Shown here piece by piece: positions 43,858 to 52,397 of a DNA stretch of 60,751 bases (the stretch's first letter is position 1; each line of letters opens with the position of its first letter). Below the pieces are notes generated by a model. The model had not been told where the DNA came from. It worked only from the letters and a program-made list of their open reading frames with translations, and did no database searches. The stretch spans positions 1 through 60,751 of the forward strand of contig JALONI010000006.1 in the NCBI GenBank assembly GCA_025455015.1. Direction: 5' to 3'. This DNA comes from Cyclobacteriaceae bacterium. Lineage in GTDB: Bacteria; Bacteroidota; Bacteroidia; Cytophagales; Cyclobacteriaceae. The position numbers and the translations under genes were made by a program.

Positions 43858-45309
43858 TTAACCCGTGGGAACCCCCCGCTTCTCCATCCACCCAAACACC
43901 CATTCTACCCCCAACGCCAGCAGCGCGGCCGGTATCGCCCCACGTAAAATCAAATCAGTATTGTTCAGGGCCAGGCCCGTCACGATAAATTCTCCCAAGC
44001 CTCCGGCCCCGATAAACGCGGCTAGCGTGGCCGTGCCCACGTTGATCACCGCGGCCGTGCGAATGCCCGCCAGGATCACCGGCATGGCCAACGGCAACTC
44101 CACCAACCGAAGCCGCTGCGCGCGCGTCATGCCTACCCCATCGGCCACATTTTTCAACAGCGGGTCCACTTGCGCCAGGCCCGTCACGGTGTTGCGCACG
44201 ATCGGCAACAACGCATACAGCACCAACGCCACAATGGCCGGGGTGACGCCAATGCCCAACAGGGGGATCATCATCGCGAGCAGCGCAATCGAGGGGATGG
44301 TTTGCAGAAGCCCGGTGACATACAACACGCCTTGTGCCGCCCGCGGATGCCAATACAAGGCAATGCCCGCGGGTACCGCGATGGCCATGGCCACCAGTAA
44401 CGCCACAAACGTGAGCCACAAGTGCCGGATCGTTTTTGCGGCCACCTCGCCCGCCACCGAAGGACCGCCCACCGTCTCTTTCAACAACCCTTTCGCGCGC
44501 AGAAAGCCGCCCGCCACTTCGCGGAAGTTCTTTTTCTCGTACAAGACCTGCGCATTCAGCGCTTGCATCTCGCGCTCGGAGAGTTGGTTTTCCAACACCG
44601 CCAACACCGTCTTTGCCTTTTCGGGCAACGAAGCCCGCATCAGCGACACGGCTTCGTAGCGCGGAAAGAAATTCCGGTCGTCCGTGAGTTGAAGAAAGTC
44701 GTTGACGGCAATTTCTCCATCGGTGGAATAGGCATCGGTGACGTCAATTTTGCCATTCACCAGCGCCTCGTAGGCCAAGCCATGTTCCAGGCCTGTGGGC
44801 AGTTGCGGCAGTTGGTAGGCCGTGGCTAGATTGTCCCACCCATCCTGTCGTTTCAAAAATTCATAGCTGATGCCGGCCCGCAGGTCGGGGTGTGCGGCCA
44901 GGTCGCTGATCGTTTGGATGTTTCGTGCCTTGGCCCAACGCTTGCGCATGACCAAGGCATACGTGTTGTTAAAGCCGTACGGGTTGCCGAGGGTTAGCGC
45001 ATGGCGTGCGCGCAGCACAGAATCCATTTGTTCTCTGGTGAGCGTGGCCTGCTTGAGGATTTCGGCTGCGAGCGTGCCGGTGTATTCGGGATAGACGTCA
45101 ATGGCGCCTGTGCGCAGGGCCTCAAAGCAAACTAGCGTGCCCCCCAGATTATAGTGGCGTGCAACTTCAAAGCCCTGTTGCTCCAGCAGCAAAGCCTGCA
45201 TTTCGCTCAGAAGATAACCTTCGTTGAAATGCTTGGCCCCTACGCGTATGCGCTGAGCTTGCGTGACCACACACACAAACGCCATCGCCATTGTCAGCAG
45301 CATTTTCAT
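43858..45309 (-). CDS. Glycine betaine/choline-type ABC transporter, binding-protein/permease fusion
   Basis: A 483-residue protein joining an OpuAC-like binding domain (about residues 20-275: RIRVGAKHFNEGYLLSEMQA, GAIDVYPEYTGTLAAEIL, DVTDAYSTDGEI) to an OpuBB/ProW-like permease (about 290-475: TIPSIALLAMMIPLLGIG, the cytosolic GVGMTRAQRLRLVELPLAMP loop, GAGGLGEFIVTG). It is preceded by a signal peptide. Fused proteins of this family usually have the permease first; here the binding domain is first. Possible substrates are betaine, choline or related trimethylammonium compounds. Its ATPase gene overlaps it by 4 bp (ATGA at 45306-45309). Confidence 0.85.
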   Translation of the reverse strand: MKMLLTMAMAFVCVVTQAQRIRVGAKHFNEGYLLSEMQALLLEQQGFEVARHYNLGGTLVCFEALRTGAIDVYPEYTGTLAAEILKQATLTREQMDSVLRARHALTLGNPYGFNNTYALVMRKRWAKARNIQTISDLAAHPDLRAGISYEFLKRQDGWDNLATAYQLPQLPTGLEHGLAYEALVNGKIDVTDAYSTDGEIAVNDFLQLTDDRNFFPRYEAVSLMRASLPEKAKTVLAVLENQLSEREMQALNAQVLYEKKNFREVAGGFLRAKGLLKETVGGPSVAGEVAAKTIRHLWLTFVALLVAMAIAVPAGIALYWHPRAAQGVLYVTGLLQTIPSIALLAMMIPLLGIGVTPAIVALVLYALLPIVRNTVTGLAQVDPLLKNVADGVGMTRAQRLRLVELPLAMPVILAGIRTAAVINVGTATLAAFIGAGGLGEFIVTGLALNNTDLILRGAIPAALLALGVEWVFGWMEKRGVPTG

Positions 45310-46028
45310 GACAGCGAAGCTTCAATCAATTGACGAACCACCGCGTGTTGCGGGCGTTGGATCACCTCGGCAGCCGATCCGGCTTGTATCAACGAGCCTT
45401 CCTCCAATACGGCCACGTGGTCGGCCAGCTTTTGTGCTTCGCGCATGTCATGGGTGATGAATACGACCGTGCGTGCGCGTGCTTGCTGCAGGCGAAGCAC
45501 CTCGCGCTGCAGGTCTGCCCGTGTGATCGGGTCCAGGGCGCTGAACGGCTCGTCCATCAGCAGCACGGGCGGATCCAGGAATAAGGCACGGCAGATGCCC
45601 ACGCGCTGCTGCTCGCCCCCCGACAGGGCGCGCGGGTATTTTGTTCGGTAGTGCGCAGGCAAGCCCACGCGCGCGAGCAGTTCGCTCACGCGTGCATCGG
45701 CATCTCCCGGAAAGTGCCGAAGCCGCGAGGCGATGGCGATGTTTTTCTCCACGGTGAGGTGAGGAAACAACCCCACGCCCTGAACCACGTAGCCCATGTT
45801 CAAGCGCTCGGCCTGTGCGTGTTCATACTGAAAGGCGCGGCCGTCCAACAGCACACGGCCAGCTGTGGGTGTCACCAATCCATTGATGGCGCGCAGCAAG
45901 GTAGACTTGCCGCTGCCGCTGCGGCCGATGATGGCCGTGACGCGCAGGGCCGGAAATGATAAAGACACTTCGTGCAAAACCGGGTGGTCACCGAGGCATA
46001 CCGAAAGTTGTTCTGTGTTGATTTGCAC
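45306..46028 (-). CDS. ABC transporter ATPase (betaine/choline type)
   Basis: A 240-residue nucleotide-binding subunit. Walker A is GRSGSGKST, the Q-loop is YVVQGVGLFP, the signature is LSGGEQQR, Walker B is VLLMDEPFSALDP, and the H-loop is ITHDMREA. It lacks the CBS domains that some ProV-type ATPases use for osmosensing. It overlaps the fusion permease gene and completes the transporter. Confidence 0.92.
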   Translation of the reverse strand: MQINTEQLSVCLGDHPVLHEVSLSFPALRVTAIIGRSGSGKSTLLRAINGLVTPTAGRVLLDGRAFQYEHAQAERLNMGYVVQGVGLFPHLTVEKNIAIASRLRHFPGDADARVSELLARVGLPAHYRTKYPRALSGGEQQRVGICRALFLDPPVLLMDEPFSALDPITRADLQREVLRLQQARARTVVFITHDMREAQKLADHVAVLEEGSLIQAGSAAEVIQRPQHAVVRQLIEASLS

Positions 46029-46087
46029 ACGACAAGCTACAAAAAAATAGGTCAGCCCATGTGGGCTGTTTTCCTTTCTTTTGCACC

Positions 46088-47260
46088 GTGAAAATCCTGA
46101 TCCTTCATCAGCACTTCAACACCCCAGCCCGCGGGGGGCCGCTGCGTTCCTACTACCTGGCCACGGCACTGGCCCAACGCGGCCATCGGGTGGTGGTGAT
46201 CACCGGAGGCAAAACGCGACAGACCGAACACCTCGAAAACATACGCATGGAAACATTGGCGGTAGCGTACGACAATCGGTTTGCCTTTTTGGCGCGCATG
46301 GCATCCTTTGTAAAGTATGCCTGGCGGTCGTACCGGTTGGCGCGGCACGAGCGGGCCGTAGATTATGTTTATGCGATTTCGGTACCCCTCACGGTCGGTT
46401 GGACGGCCATCAGGCTGAAGAAAAAAAGAGGGTGGCCGTTTTTGTTTGAAGTGGGTGACCTTTGGCCCGAAGCTCCGATCCAACTGGGCTTTTTGAAAAA
46501 TCCGTGGCTGCAAGCCAAAGCGCGCCAGTTGGAGCAGACGATCTATAAGGAAGCTGAGGCTATCGTGGCACTGTCGCCCATGATTCGGGCCGCGATCGAA
46601 AAGGCGGTGCCGCACAAAAAAATACACCTCATCCCCAACATGGCCGACACAGACTTCTTTCGGCCATTGCCCAAGCAAGCCGCCTGGGAAAAGGAGTGGC
46701 ACACCGAAGGCAAGTTTGTGATCTCCTATATCGGGGCCCTCGGCTATGCCAATGGATTGCATGCCATGCTCGATGCGGCCCACGCTTGCGCCCACCAGCG
46801 CGACTGGCTTTTTGCGTTGGCAGGCGATGGGGCCATGTTGTCCGACTTGCAAACGCGCGCGGCCCGTGAGCACCTCGCCAACGTGCGGTTCATTCCCTTT
46901 GGCACACGCGAAGCCATGCAGAAGCTGATGAACGTAACGGATGTATGCCTGATCAGCTACTTGCCGGTACCGGTCTTGCAGACCGGCTCGCCCAACAAAT
47001 ACTTCGATGCGTTGGCCGCGGGCAAACCGGTGGTTGTGAATTTTGGCGGATGGATACGCGAAGAAGTGGAGCGCGTGCGCTGCGGGCTGTATGCCGAAGC
47101 GAACCAACCTCACCAATACGAGGCCGCCATCCTGAAAATCAAAGAAGACTACCCCGCCTATGCCACCGCGGCCCGTGCACTGGCGGAGCGCTCTTACTCG
47201 CGTCAGGCATTGTCGCAACGCTTTGCCGAGGTGTTCGATGAAGCCGCCAACTCGCGGTAA
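46088..47260 (+). CDS. Glycosyltransferase family 4
   Basis: A 390-residue GT-B glycosyltransferase. The N-terminal Rossmann domain has KILILHQHFNTPARGGPLRS and VGDLWPEAPIQLGF; the C-terminal domain has ISYIGALGYANGLHAMLDAA, ALAGDGAMLSDLQ and the donor-binding region TGSPNKYFDALAAGKPVVVN. Start GTG 46088 is chosen because it gives the family N-terminus; the open frame begins at 46061 (MGCFPFFC). It probably acts in polysaccharide or glycolipid synthesis, but donor and acceptor are unknown and no cluster genes flank it. The divergent ABC ATPase gene lies 59 bp away. A long minus-strand frame across this gene is a shadow. Confidence 0.87.
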   Translation: MKILILHQHFNTPARGGPLRSYYLATALAQRGHRVVVITGGKTRQTEHLENIRMETLAVAYDNRFAFLARMASFVKYAWRSYRLARHERAVDYVYAISVPLTVGWTAIRLKKKRGWPFLFEVGDLWPEAPIQLGFLKNPWLQAKARQLEQTIYKEAEAIVALSPMIRAAIEKAVPHKKIHLIPNMADTDFFRPLPKQAAWEKEWHTEGKFVISYIGALGYANGLHAMLDAAHACAHQRDWLFALAGDGAMLSDLQTRAAREHLANVRFIPFGTREAMQKLMNVTDVCLISYLPVPVLQTGSPNKYFDALAAGKPVVVNFGGWIREEVERVRCGLYAEANQPHQYEAAILKIKEDYPAYATAARALAERSYSRQALSQRFAEVFDEAANSR

Positions 47261-47352
47261 CACGCCTCCACGATCTGTGTGACGCTTTGTGCCTGCTTTG
47301 CGAAGCGCTGTGTGCAACGCGACACAAACACTCGCCACCGGCATAATCGTCA

Positions 47353-47383
47353 TTGCCGCCCCCACCGAAACTGCCTACTTTCG
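47353..47383 (+). promoter_or_regulatory. Candidate promoter for the prolyl oligopeptidase gene
   Basis: TTG (47353-47355), 20 nt, then TACTTTCG (47376-47383), seven of eight matches to TAnnTTTG. The ATG at 47396 is 12 nt downstream, so the leader would be very short. Confidence 0.45.
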
Positions 47384-47395
47384 CACAAACTTTTC

Positions 47396-49528
47396 ATGCC
47401 CATGATCAACCGACTATCGGTGGCAGCCCTGGCCCTGGCGGTGGCCTGCTCCGCACCCGAGAAAAAAAATGCGATGACGTATCCTGAAACCAAGAAAGGC
47501 GATGTCGTAGACACGCTCTTTGGTACCCCCGTGGCCGACCCCTACCGCTGGCTCGAAAATGACACCGCCACCGAAACCACCCAGTGGGTCAGTGCCCAAA
47601 ACCAAGTGACCTTTGGCTACCTCGAAAGTATCCCCTACCGCAACGACATCAAAAAGCGGCTGGAAGAACTCAACAACTACGAGAAACTGAGCGCGCCTTT
47701 CAAAGAGGGTGACTTTGAATACTTCTATAAAAACGATGGCCTCCAAAACCATAGCGTCCTCTACCGCAAAAAGGGCGAGGGCGAAGCCGAGGTATTTCTG
47801 GACCCCAATACATTCACAAAAGACGGCACCACGCGTATGGCCGGACTGTCGTTCAGCAAAGACGGCTCGCGCGTAGCCTTCCAAATCAGCAAGGGCGGAG
47901 CCGACTGGACCGAGGCCATCATCCTCAACGCGGCCGATAAGACCATCCTGGAAGACACCATCCGCGATTTGAAGTTTACCGGCATCGCCTGGAAGGGCAA
48001 TGACGGCTTCTACTTCAGCACCTACGACAAGCCCAAGGGCAGTCAACTGTCGGCTAAAACCCAAAGCCACAAACTGTACTACCACAAAGTAGGCACTCCG
48101 CGCAGCCAGGATAAACTCATCTTTGGCAACGATGCCGACCCGCGCAGGTACGTGGGCTCTTATCTCACGGAAGACGAGCGCTTCCTGGTGGTGACGGCCG
48201 CCACCAGCACCACCGGCAACGAGCTCTACATCCAAGACCTGACCGACCCCAAAGGCAAGCTGGTGCCGGTGGTCAAAAACTTCGATAACGACCACTTTGT
48301 GCTGGCCAACGAGGGCTCGCGCCTCATCATCCACACCAACCTGAATGCCCCCAACGCGCGCCTCGTGGAGGCCGACTTGGCCAAGCCTACGCCCGAGCAC
48401 TGGAAAGACCTGATCCCCGAAACCAAAGACCCCATGACGGCCTCCACCGCGGGTGGCTTCATTTTTACCGACTACACGGTGGATGTGAAAACACAAATCA
48501 AGCAATACGACATGAACGGCCGGCTTGTGCGCGAGGTGGCGTTGCCCGGCATCGGCTCGGCCGGAGGCTTTGGCGGCAAGCGCGAAGACAAAACGCTGTA
48601 TTACAACTTTACCTCGTTCACGTATCCCTCCACCATCTTCAACTATGACATCGCCTCGGGTCAGTCCACCGTGTACCGCCAGCCCAAGGTAGACTTTGTG
48701 CCCGATGAGTACGAGACCAAGCAGGTATTCTACACCAGCAAAGACGGCACCAAAGTGCCCATGTTCATTGTGCACAAAAAGGGGCTGGAGCTAAACGGCA
48801 AAAACCCCACATGGCTCTATGCTTATGGCGGCTTTGGCGTCAGCCTCACGCCCGGTTTCAGCCCCTCGCGCATTGCATGGCTCGAAAATGGCGGCATCTA
48901 TGCCCAGCCCAACTTGCGGGGCGGGGGCGAGTATGGCGAAAAGTGGCACCAGGCCGGCACCAAGATGAACAAGCAAAACGTGTTTGACGATTTTATTGCC
49001 GCGGCCGAATACCTCATTGCCGAGAAGTACACCAGCAGCAGCTACCTGGCCATCAGCGGAGGCAGCAATGGCGGCCTGCTGGTGGGCGCCACCATGACGC
49101 AGCGCCCCGACCTGATGAAGGTGGCCCTGCCCGCAGTGGGCGTGATGGACATGCTGCGCTACCACACCTTTACCGCTGGCGCGGGATGGGCGTACGACTA
49201 TGGTACGGCCGATGACTCGAAGGAGATGTTTGAGTATCTGAAGAAGTACTCACCCGTGCATGCCATCCGGCCCAACACGGCTTACCCCGCCACGCTGGTG
49301 ACCACAGCCGACCATGACGACCGCGTGGTGCCCGCCCACTCGTTTAAGTTTGCCGCCAACTTGCAGGCTAACCATGTCGGTGACAACCCCGTGCTCATCC
49401 GCATCGACACGAAATCCGGCCACGGGTCTTCCAACCTCTCCAAGGCCATTGAAAGCACGGCCGACCAGTTTGCTTTCACGTGGTACAACATGGGCATCAT
49501 CCCCCCCAAGGTGAAGGAGAAGATGTAA
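47396..49528 (+). CDS. Prolyl oligopeptidase, lipoprotein
   Basis: A 710-residue S9A serine peptidase that cleaves short peptides after proline. The lipobox ends AVAC, so the protein is probably in the envelope. A seven-bladed propeller (about 60-420) regulates access to the C-terminal hydrolase. The nucleophile is Ser in SGGSNGGLL, the acid is Asp in DHDDRVVPAHSFK and the base is His in KSGHGSSNL, so the triad is complete; also GGEYGEKWHQAGT. ATG 47396 and 47402 are equivalent, and earlier in-frame codons are not protein-like. A terminator follows. Confidence 0.94.
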   Translation: MPMINRLSVAALALAVACSAPEKKNAMTYPETKKGDVVDTLFGTPVADPYRWLENDTATETTQWVSAQNQVTFGYLESIPYRNDIKKRLEELNNYEKLSAPFKEGDFEYFYKNDGLQNHSVLYRKKGEGEAEVFLDPNTFTKDGTTRMAGLSFSKDGSRVAFQISKGGADWTEAIILNAADKTILEDTIRDLKFTGIAWKGNDGFYFSTYDKPKGSQLSAKTQSHKLYYHKVGTPRSQDKLIFGNDADPRRYVGSYLTEDERFLVVTAATSTTGNELYIQDLTDPKGKLVPVVKNFDNDHFVLANEGSRLIIHTNLNAPNARLVEADLAKPTPEHWKDLIPETKDPMTASTAGGFIFTDYTVDVKTQIKQYDMNGRLVREVALPGIGSAGGFGGKREDKTLYYNFTSFTYPSTIFNYDIASGQSTVYRQPKVDFVPDEYETKQVFYTSKDGTKVPMFIVHKKGLELNGKNPTWLYAYGGFGVSLTPGFSPSRIAWLENGGIYAQPNLRGGGEYGEKWHQAGTKMNKQNVFDDFIAAAEYLIAEKYTSSSYLAISGGSNGGLLVGATMTQRPDLMKVALPAVGVMDMLRYHTFTAGAGWAYDYGTADDSKEMFEYLKKYSPVHAIRPNTAYPATLVTTADHDDRVVPAHSFKFAANLQANHVGDNPVLIRIDTKSGHGSSNLSKAIESTADQFAFTWYNMGIIPPKVKEKM

Positions 49529-49554
49529 TGCAGGCCGACACGTTGTTTTAACAG

Positions 49555-49582
49555 AAAGCCGGGTGCGAGCCCGGCTTTTTTA
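49555..49582 (+). terminator. Intrinsic terminator after the prolyl oligopeptidase gene
   Basis: AAAGCCGGG (49555-49563) pairs with CCCGGCTTT (49570-49578) across a 6-nt loop, followed by a T run. It lies 27 bp after the gene's stop. Confidence 0.8.
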
Positions 49583-49634
49583 TTTGAAACGCATTGCCTA
49601 ACGCGCTAACTCATGAAGCTCATGCCCCACCCCA

Positions 49635-50285
49635 TCACTCAAAAAACGTGACCTCGCCATTATCCATGTCGTAGTAAGCGCCCACAATTGTTATTTCGCC
49701 CTGCTGTTCCATCTCGCGCAGGATGGCGCTGCGCAGGCGGATGTTGGCCACGGTAAGCTTCACGTTTGTCTTAATGACCAAATCTACAAACTCCGAATTT
49801 TTTGACGACTGCGCCCCAGCGTAATGCGCACAGGCTGCCACGGCCGGCTTTATTTTGCGCAGCAGGGCCGTCAGGTTGCCCAGCACCACATCGTCAATGG
49901 CCCCTTTGATGGCCCCGCAGTACTCGTGCCCGATCACCAGCACCACCTTGGCCCCCGACACCTTGCAACTAAACTCCATGGACCCCAGGATGTCTTCGTT
50001 GACAATATTGCCCGCCACGCGCGCCACAAACAGGTCGCCAATGCCTTTGTCAAACACATCCTCCACCGGCACGCGCGAGTCGATACACGACAAGATGATG
50101 GCCTTGGGAAACTGGCCGTTCACAGCATCGCGTATCTGCTTCGAGTGATCGCGCAGTGTGAGGTTGCCCGCGGCAAACCGTTTGTTGCCCGCTTTCAGAC
50201 TCTGCAACACTTCTTCCGGGGTGAGGCGCTGTTGCTCTTCTGCGGTGAGCACGCGCTCCACCAACGGCTCCTGATTGATTTCCAT
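49635..50285 (-). CDS. Beta-class carbonic anhydrase
   Basis: A 216-residue enzyme converting CO2 and bicarbonate. Zinc ligands are Cys 67 (ILSCIDSRVP), His 120 and Cys 123 (IGHEYCGA), and the Asp-Arg dyad is in CIDSRVP. The ORF opens 18 bp earlier (MPIKKS), but MEINQEPLVERVL fits better. It is cytosolic, with no signal peptide. It is convergent with the prolyl oligopeptidase gene. Confidence 0.92.
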   Translation of the reverse strand: MEINQEPLVERVLTAEEQQRLTPEEVLQSLKAGNKRFAAGNLTLRDHSKQIRDAVNGQFPKAIILSCIDSRVPVEDVFDKGIGDLFVARVAGNIVNEDILGSMEFSCKVSGAKVVLVIGHEYCGAIKGAIDDVVLGNLTALLRKIKPAVAACAHYAGAQSSKNSEFVDLVIKTNVKLTVANIRLRSAILREMEQQGEITIVGAYYDMDNGEVTFFE

Positions 50286-50381
50286 AGACTTTTTGATCGG
50301 CAAGCAAGATAACGAATCGGCCGCGAACGGGCCACCCTCCCTCCGCTGGGTCAGCAGCGGAGGCTGCTTGACCGAACCTGA

Positions 50382-50771
50382 TTACGGCTCGGGTTGGGAG
50401 CAAGCAGGCATAACGCGCACCGAATAGCGTTTGGCGCCATCATAGGCCATCGCTGCCATGCACACGGCACAGTTGTGGCGGCTGTCAGGCGGGTTAAGTT
50501 GTATGTACAATATGCTGCTGGCGACTACTTCGGCACCGCACTCCAGAATGCCTAGAAACACGTGCGACTCACCGCCTGCGTTTTCGCCCAACCAAAAGTC
50601 ATCGGGGCGTTGGAGCTGAAAGACCATTTGGCCGCAAAGGCCGCGCAGTGCGCGCACGCGGATGCACGATTCCCGCGCGGATTCCCACGGTTGGCAAGAG
50701 AGTAGGCCAGCCACCAGCAAAAGAACCAAAAACGCGGGCCGCAGGCGGTACTGGTGGCTCAAGGGATTCAT
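50382..50771 (-). CDS. Cysteine-rich small lipoprotein, function unknown
   Basis: A 129-residue protein with lipobox LLSC (Cys 26). The mature part has six cysteines, including RESCIRVRALRGLCGQ, the CXXC in NCAVCMAAM and a terminal PACSQPEP. The body resembles a small beta-rich binding domain. No family recognised; disulfides or metal binding are possible. It lies upstream of the carbonic anhydrase gene on the same strand, with a gap of 96 bp. Confidence 0.6.
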   Translation of the reverse strand: MNPLSHQYRLRPAFLVLLLVAGLLSCQPWESARESCIRVRALRGLCGQMVFQLQRPDDFWLGENAGGESHVFLGILECGAEVVASSILYIQLNPPDSRHNCAVCMAAMAYDGAKRYSVRVMPACSQPEP

Positions 50772-50862
50772 GGGTACAAACGTGTTTGACAGTTGGACAC
50801 GTCAACAGGCCTAAAGGTTGTGGTGCGGACGTCATTTTTTATGGTACTGCCTTCCACCGGCT

Positions 50863-50894
50863 TTGGTGGCGCAGGCAGAAAATCTGTACTTTTA
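50863..50894 (+). promoter_or_regulatory. Candidate promoter for the lipocalin-like lipoprotein
   Basis: TTG (50863-50865), 21 nt, then TACTTTTA (50887-50894), seven of eight matches to TAnnTTTG. The ATG is 32 nt downstream. Confidence 0.45.
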
Positions 50895-50926
50895 GGAACA
50901 AACATTTTTGACACGCCTCTTTTTGT

Positions 50927-51442
50927 ATGAAAATCGTGAAACTGTTTTTGCTTGGACTGATCGTTGTCTTTGCCGCGTGCCGTGAGGATGAGGAGCCGCA
51001 GCCTACAGCCGCAGGGTTGTTAGGGCGTTGGTCCATGACTGCGTTGGAGTACGAGGGCTCTTCAACCACCCGGGTATCGGGCATTGATGTGGCATCGAAC
51101 TTCACGGGAGTAGGCAAGGCATTGGACCTGATCGTGACGTTTCGTGAAAACCCAAACACGGTTTCCAGCGAAGGAAGCTATGTGATTGCCTTGACGACTA
51201 CCACTGCAGGCCAGAGTTTCACGCAAGATTTTACGTTCGACAACTTCGTGGGTGATGGGTCGTGGTCGCTAAACAACCGCGTGCTAACCGTAACGGGTAC
51301 ACTGGGTAGCCAAGATGCCACCATTGTCAGCCAAACCAGCACGACACTGGTCATCGCGGTTGAAACGGAGCAAACACAAAATGCAGGCGGGAACTCCGTC
51401 CGCACCCGGGTGGAGGCTGTGTACACGCTCACAAAAATATAG
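50927..51442 (+). CDS. Lipocalin-like predicted lipoprotein
   Basis: A 171-residue protein with lipobox FAAC (Cys 18) followed by REDEEPQ, an acidic stretch of the kind that can direct surface export. The mature domain begins AAGLLGRWSMTALEYEG and is all beta, with alternating Thr/Ser strands (SYVIALTTTTAGQSF, VYTLTKI at the end). This pattern fits lipocalin-like Bacteroidota lipoproteins of unknown ligand. Confidence 0.7.
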   Translation: MKIVKLFLLGLIVVFAACREDEEPQPTAAGLLGRWSMTALEYEGSSTTRVSGIDVASNFTGVGKALDLIVTFRENPNTVSSEGSYVIALTTTTAGQSFTQDFTFDNFVGDGSWSLNNRVLTVTGTLGSQDATIVSQTSTTLVIAVETEQTQNAGGNSVRTRVEAVYTLTKI

Positions 51443-51497
51443 GCTGTTGACAATGACACTGCTCTAATGCCCCCCTGTTTTTCCAGGCGGTTTAGCC

Positions 51498-51725
51498 ATG
51501 ATTGATGAACGTGAGATCGCGCGGATATGCCAAGCCCGCCTGCCGCATTCTGACATGCTCAACATCCTGGATGTGCTCGGCTATGGGCCCGACCGCTTTC
51601 AAGACGCCTTTGACATCGCCCTGGAGATGGAAAACCGCGATCTGGTAAAACTTTTGTATGCCCATTTCAACAGTGGCAAAATCGTGGTTGAGTTCACCTT
51701 GCTCGGAAAAGACCTGGGGCGGTAG
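51498..51725 (+). CDS. Small hypothetical protein
   Basis: A 75-residue protein starting MIDEREIARICQARLPHSDM, with two likely helical segments (FQDAFDIALEMENRDLVKLL) and a basic tail. It has no signal peptide or motif. It lies between a lipoprotein gene and the sigma-factor operon on the same strand. Composition fits the neighbours, but the short length leaves it uncertain. Confidence 0.4.
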   Translation: MIDEREIARICQARLPHSDMLNILDVLGYGPDRFQDAFDIALEMENRDLVKLLYAHFNSGKIVVEFTLLGKDLGR

Positions 51726-51821
51726 CCCGCGCCCGCGCACCTCTTTTTTCGTTCCCTCTTTTTCAGGGGCCCGTGCAACCACCGCCCCCCGGGGTGCGTC
51801 TTGAGGGTGTAAGCAGGCCCC

Positions 51822-52397
51822 ATGGGGTTGATCGTGCACCGAACCACCGAAGCAGAATTGATCGAAGGCTGCCGCCAAGGCGATGCGCAAGCGCAAAAGC
51901 GTTTGTATGATCGCTACGCGCCTCGCCTGTTCGGGGTGTGCTGCCGCTACGTCAAAGACCGCATGCAAGCCGAAGATGTGTGGATCGCAGCCTTTGCCAA
52001 AATCCTGCAACGCGTGGATCAATACAGTGGCGAAGGGAGTTTTGAGGGGTGGATGCGCAGAGTGGTCGTCAATGAGTCGCTCACCCATTTGCGCAAACAG
52101 CGGAGTGTGTTTTTGCCTTTTGACACAGACCATGCCCCCCACCCAGAAGACACCCCAACCGGGGACGACACCTTGGCGGCTGAGGACCTGCTAAAAATGA
52201 TTGATGCCTTGCCGGAAGGATACCGGATTGTGTTTAACCTCTACGCCATTGAGGGCTATTCGCACAAAGAAATTGCCGAACGGCTGGGCATTCAGGAAAA
52301 TACGTCCAAGTCGCAGTTGAGCCGCGCCCGGGCAGCACTGCAACAGCGGCTGGCCACCCTTGAACAACGACCTTTCACCAAACAGTCATCGCCATGA
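51822..52397 (+). CDS. ECF-type RNA polymerase sigma factor
   Basis: A 191-residue sigma-70 family protein. Region 2 is present (RLYDRYAPRLFGVCCRYVK, AEDVWIAAFAKILQRVDQY, SFEGWMRRVVVNESLTHLRK), followed by a linker and region 4 (LPEGYRIVFNLYAIEGYSHK, EIAERLGIQENTSKSQLSRA). It should direct a small regulon, probably including its own operon. The stop overlaps the start of the next gene (ATGA at 52394-52397), the usual layout for a sigma factor and its anti-sigma factor. No autoregulatory promoter was recognised. Confidence 0.9.
   Translation: MGLIVHRTTEAELIEGCRQGDAQAQKRLYDRYAPRLFGVCCRYVKDRMQAEDVWIAAFAKILQRVDQYSGEGSFEGWMRRVVVNESLTHLRKQRSVFLPFDTDHAPHPEDTPTGDDTLAAEDLLKMIDALPEGYRIVFNLYAIEGYSHKEIAERLGIQENTSKSQLSRARAALQQRLATLEQRPFTKQSSP

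Noticed and set aside
43514-43947. Short frames with FLRSSARSAG-like repeats
   Set aside because: They are translations of the 95-bp repeat array; periodicity and imperfect units explain them, and no start signal precedes them.
46052-47365. Long minus-strand frame (437 codons) opposite the glycosyltransferase
   Set aside because: It is antisense to a clear GT4 gene with motifs in the plus frame; the minus reading shows no domain and is rich in His, Gly and Arg as expected of a shadow in GC-rich DNA.
47414-48775. Long minus-strand frame (453 codons) opposite the prolyl oligopeptidase
   Set aside because: Same reason: the plus-strand gene has a complete catalytic triad, and the minus reading has no recognisable domain.
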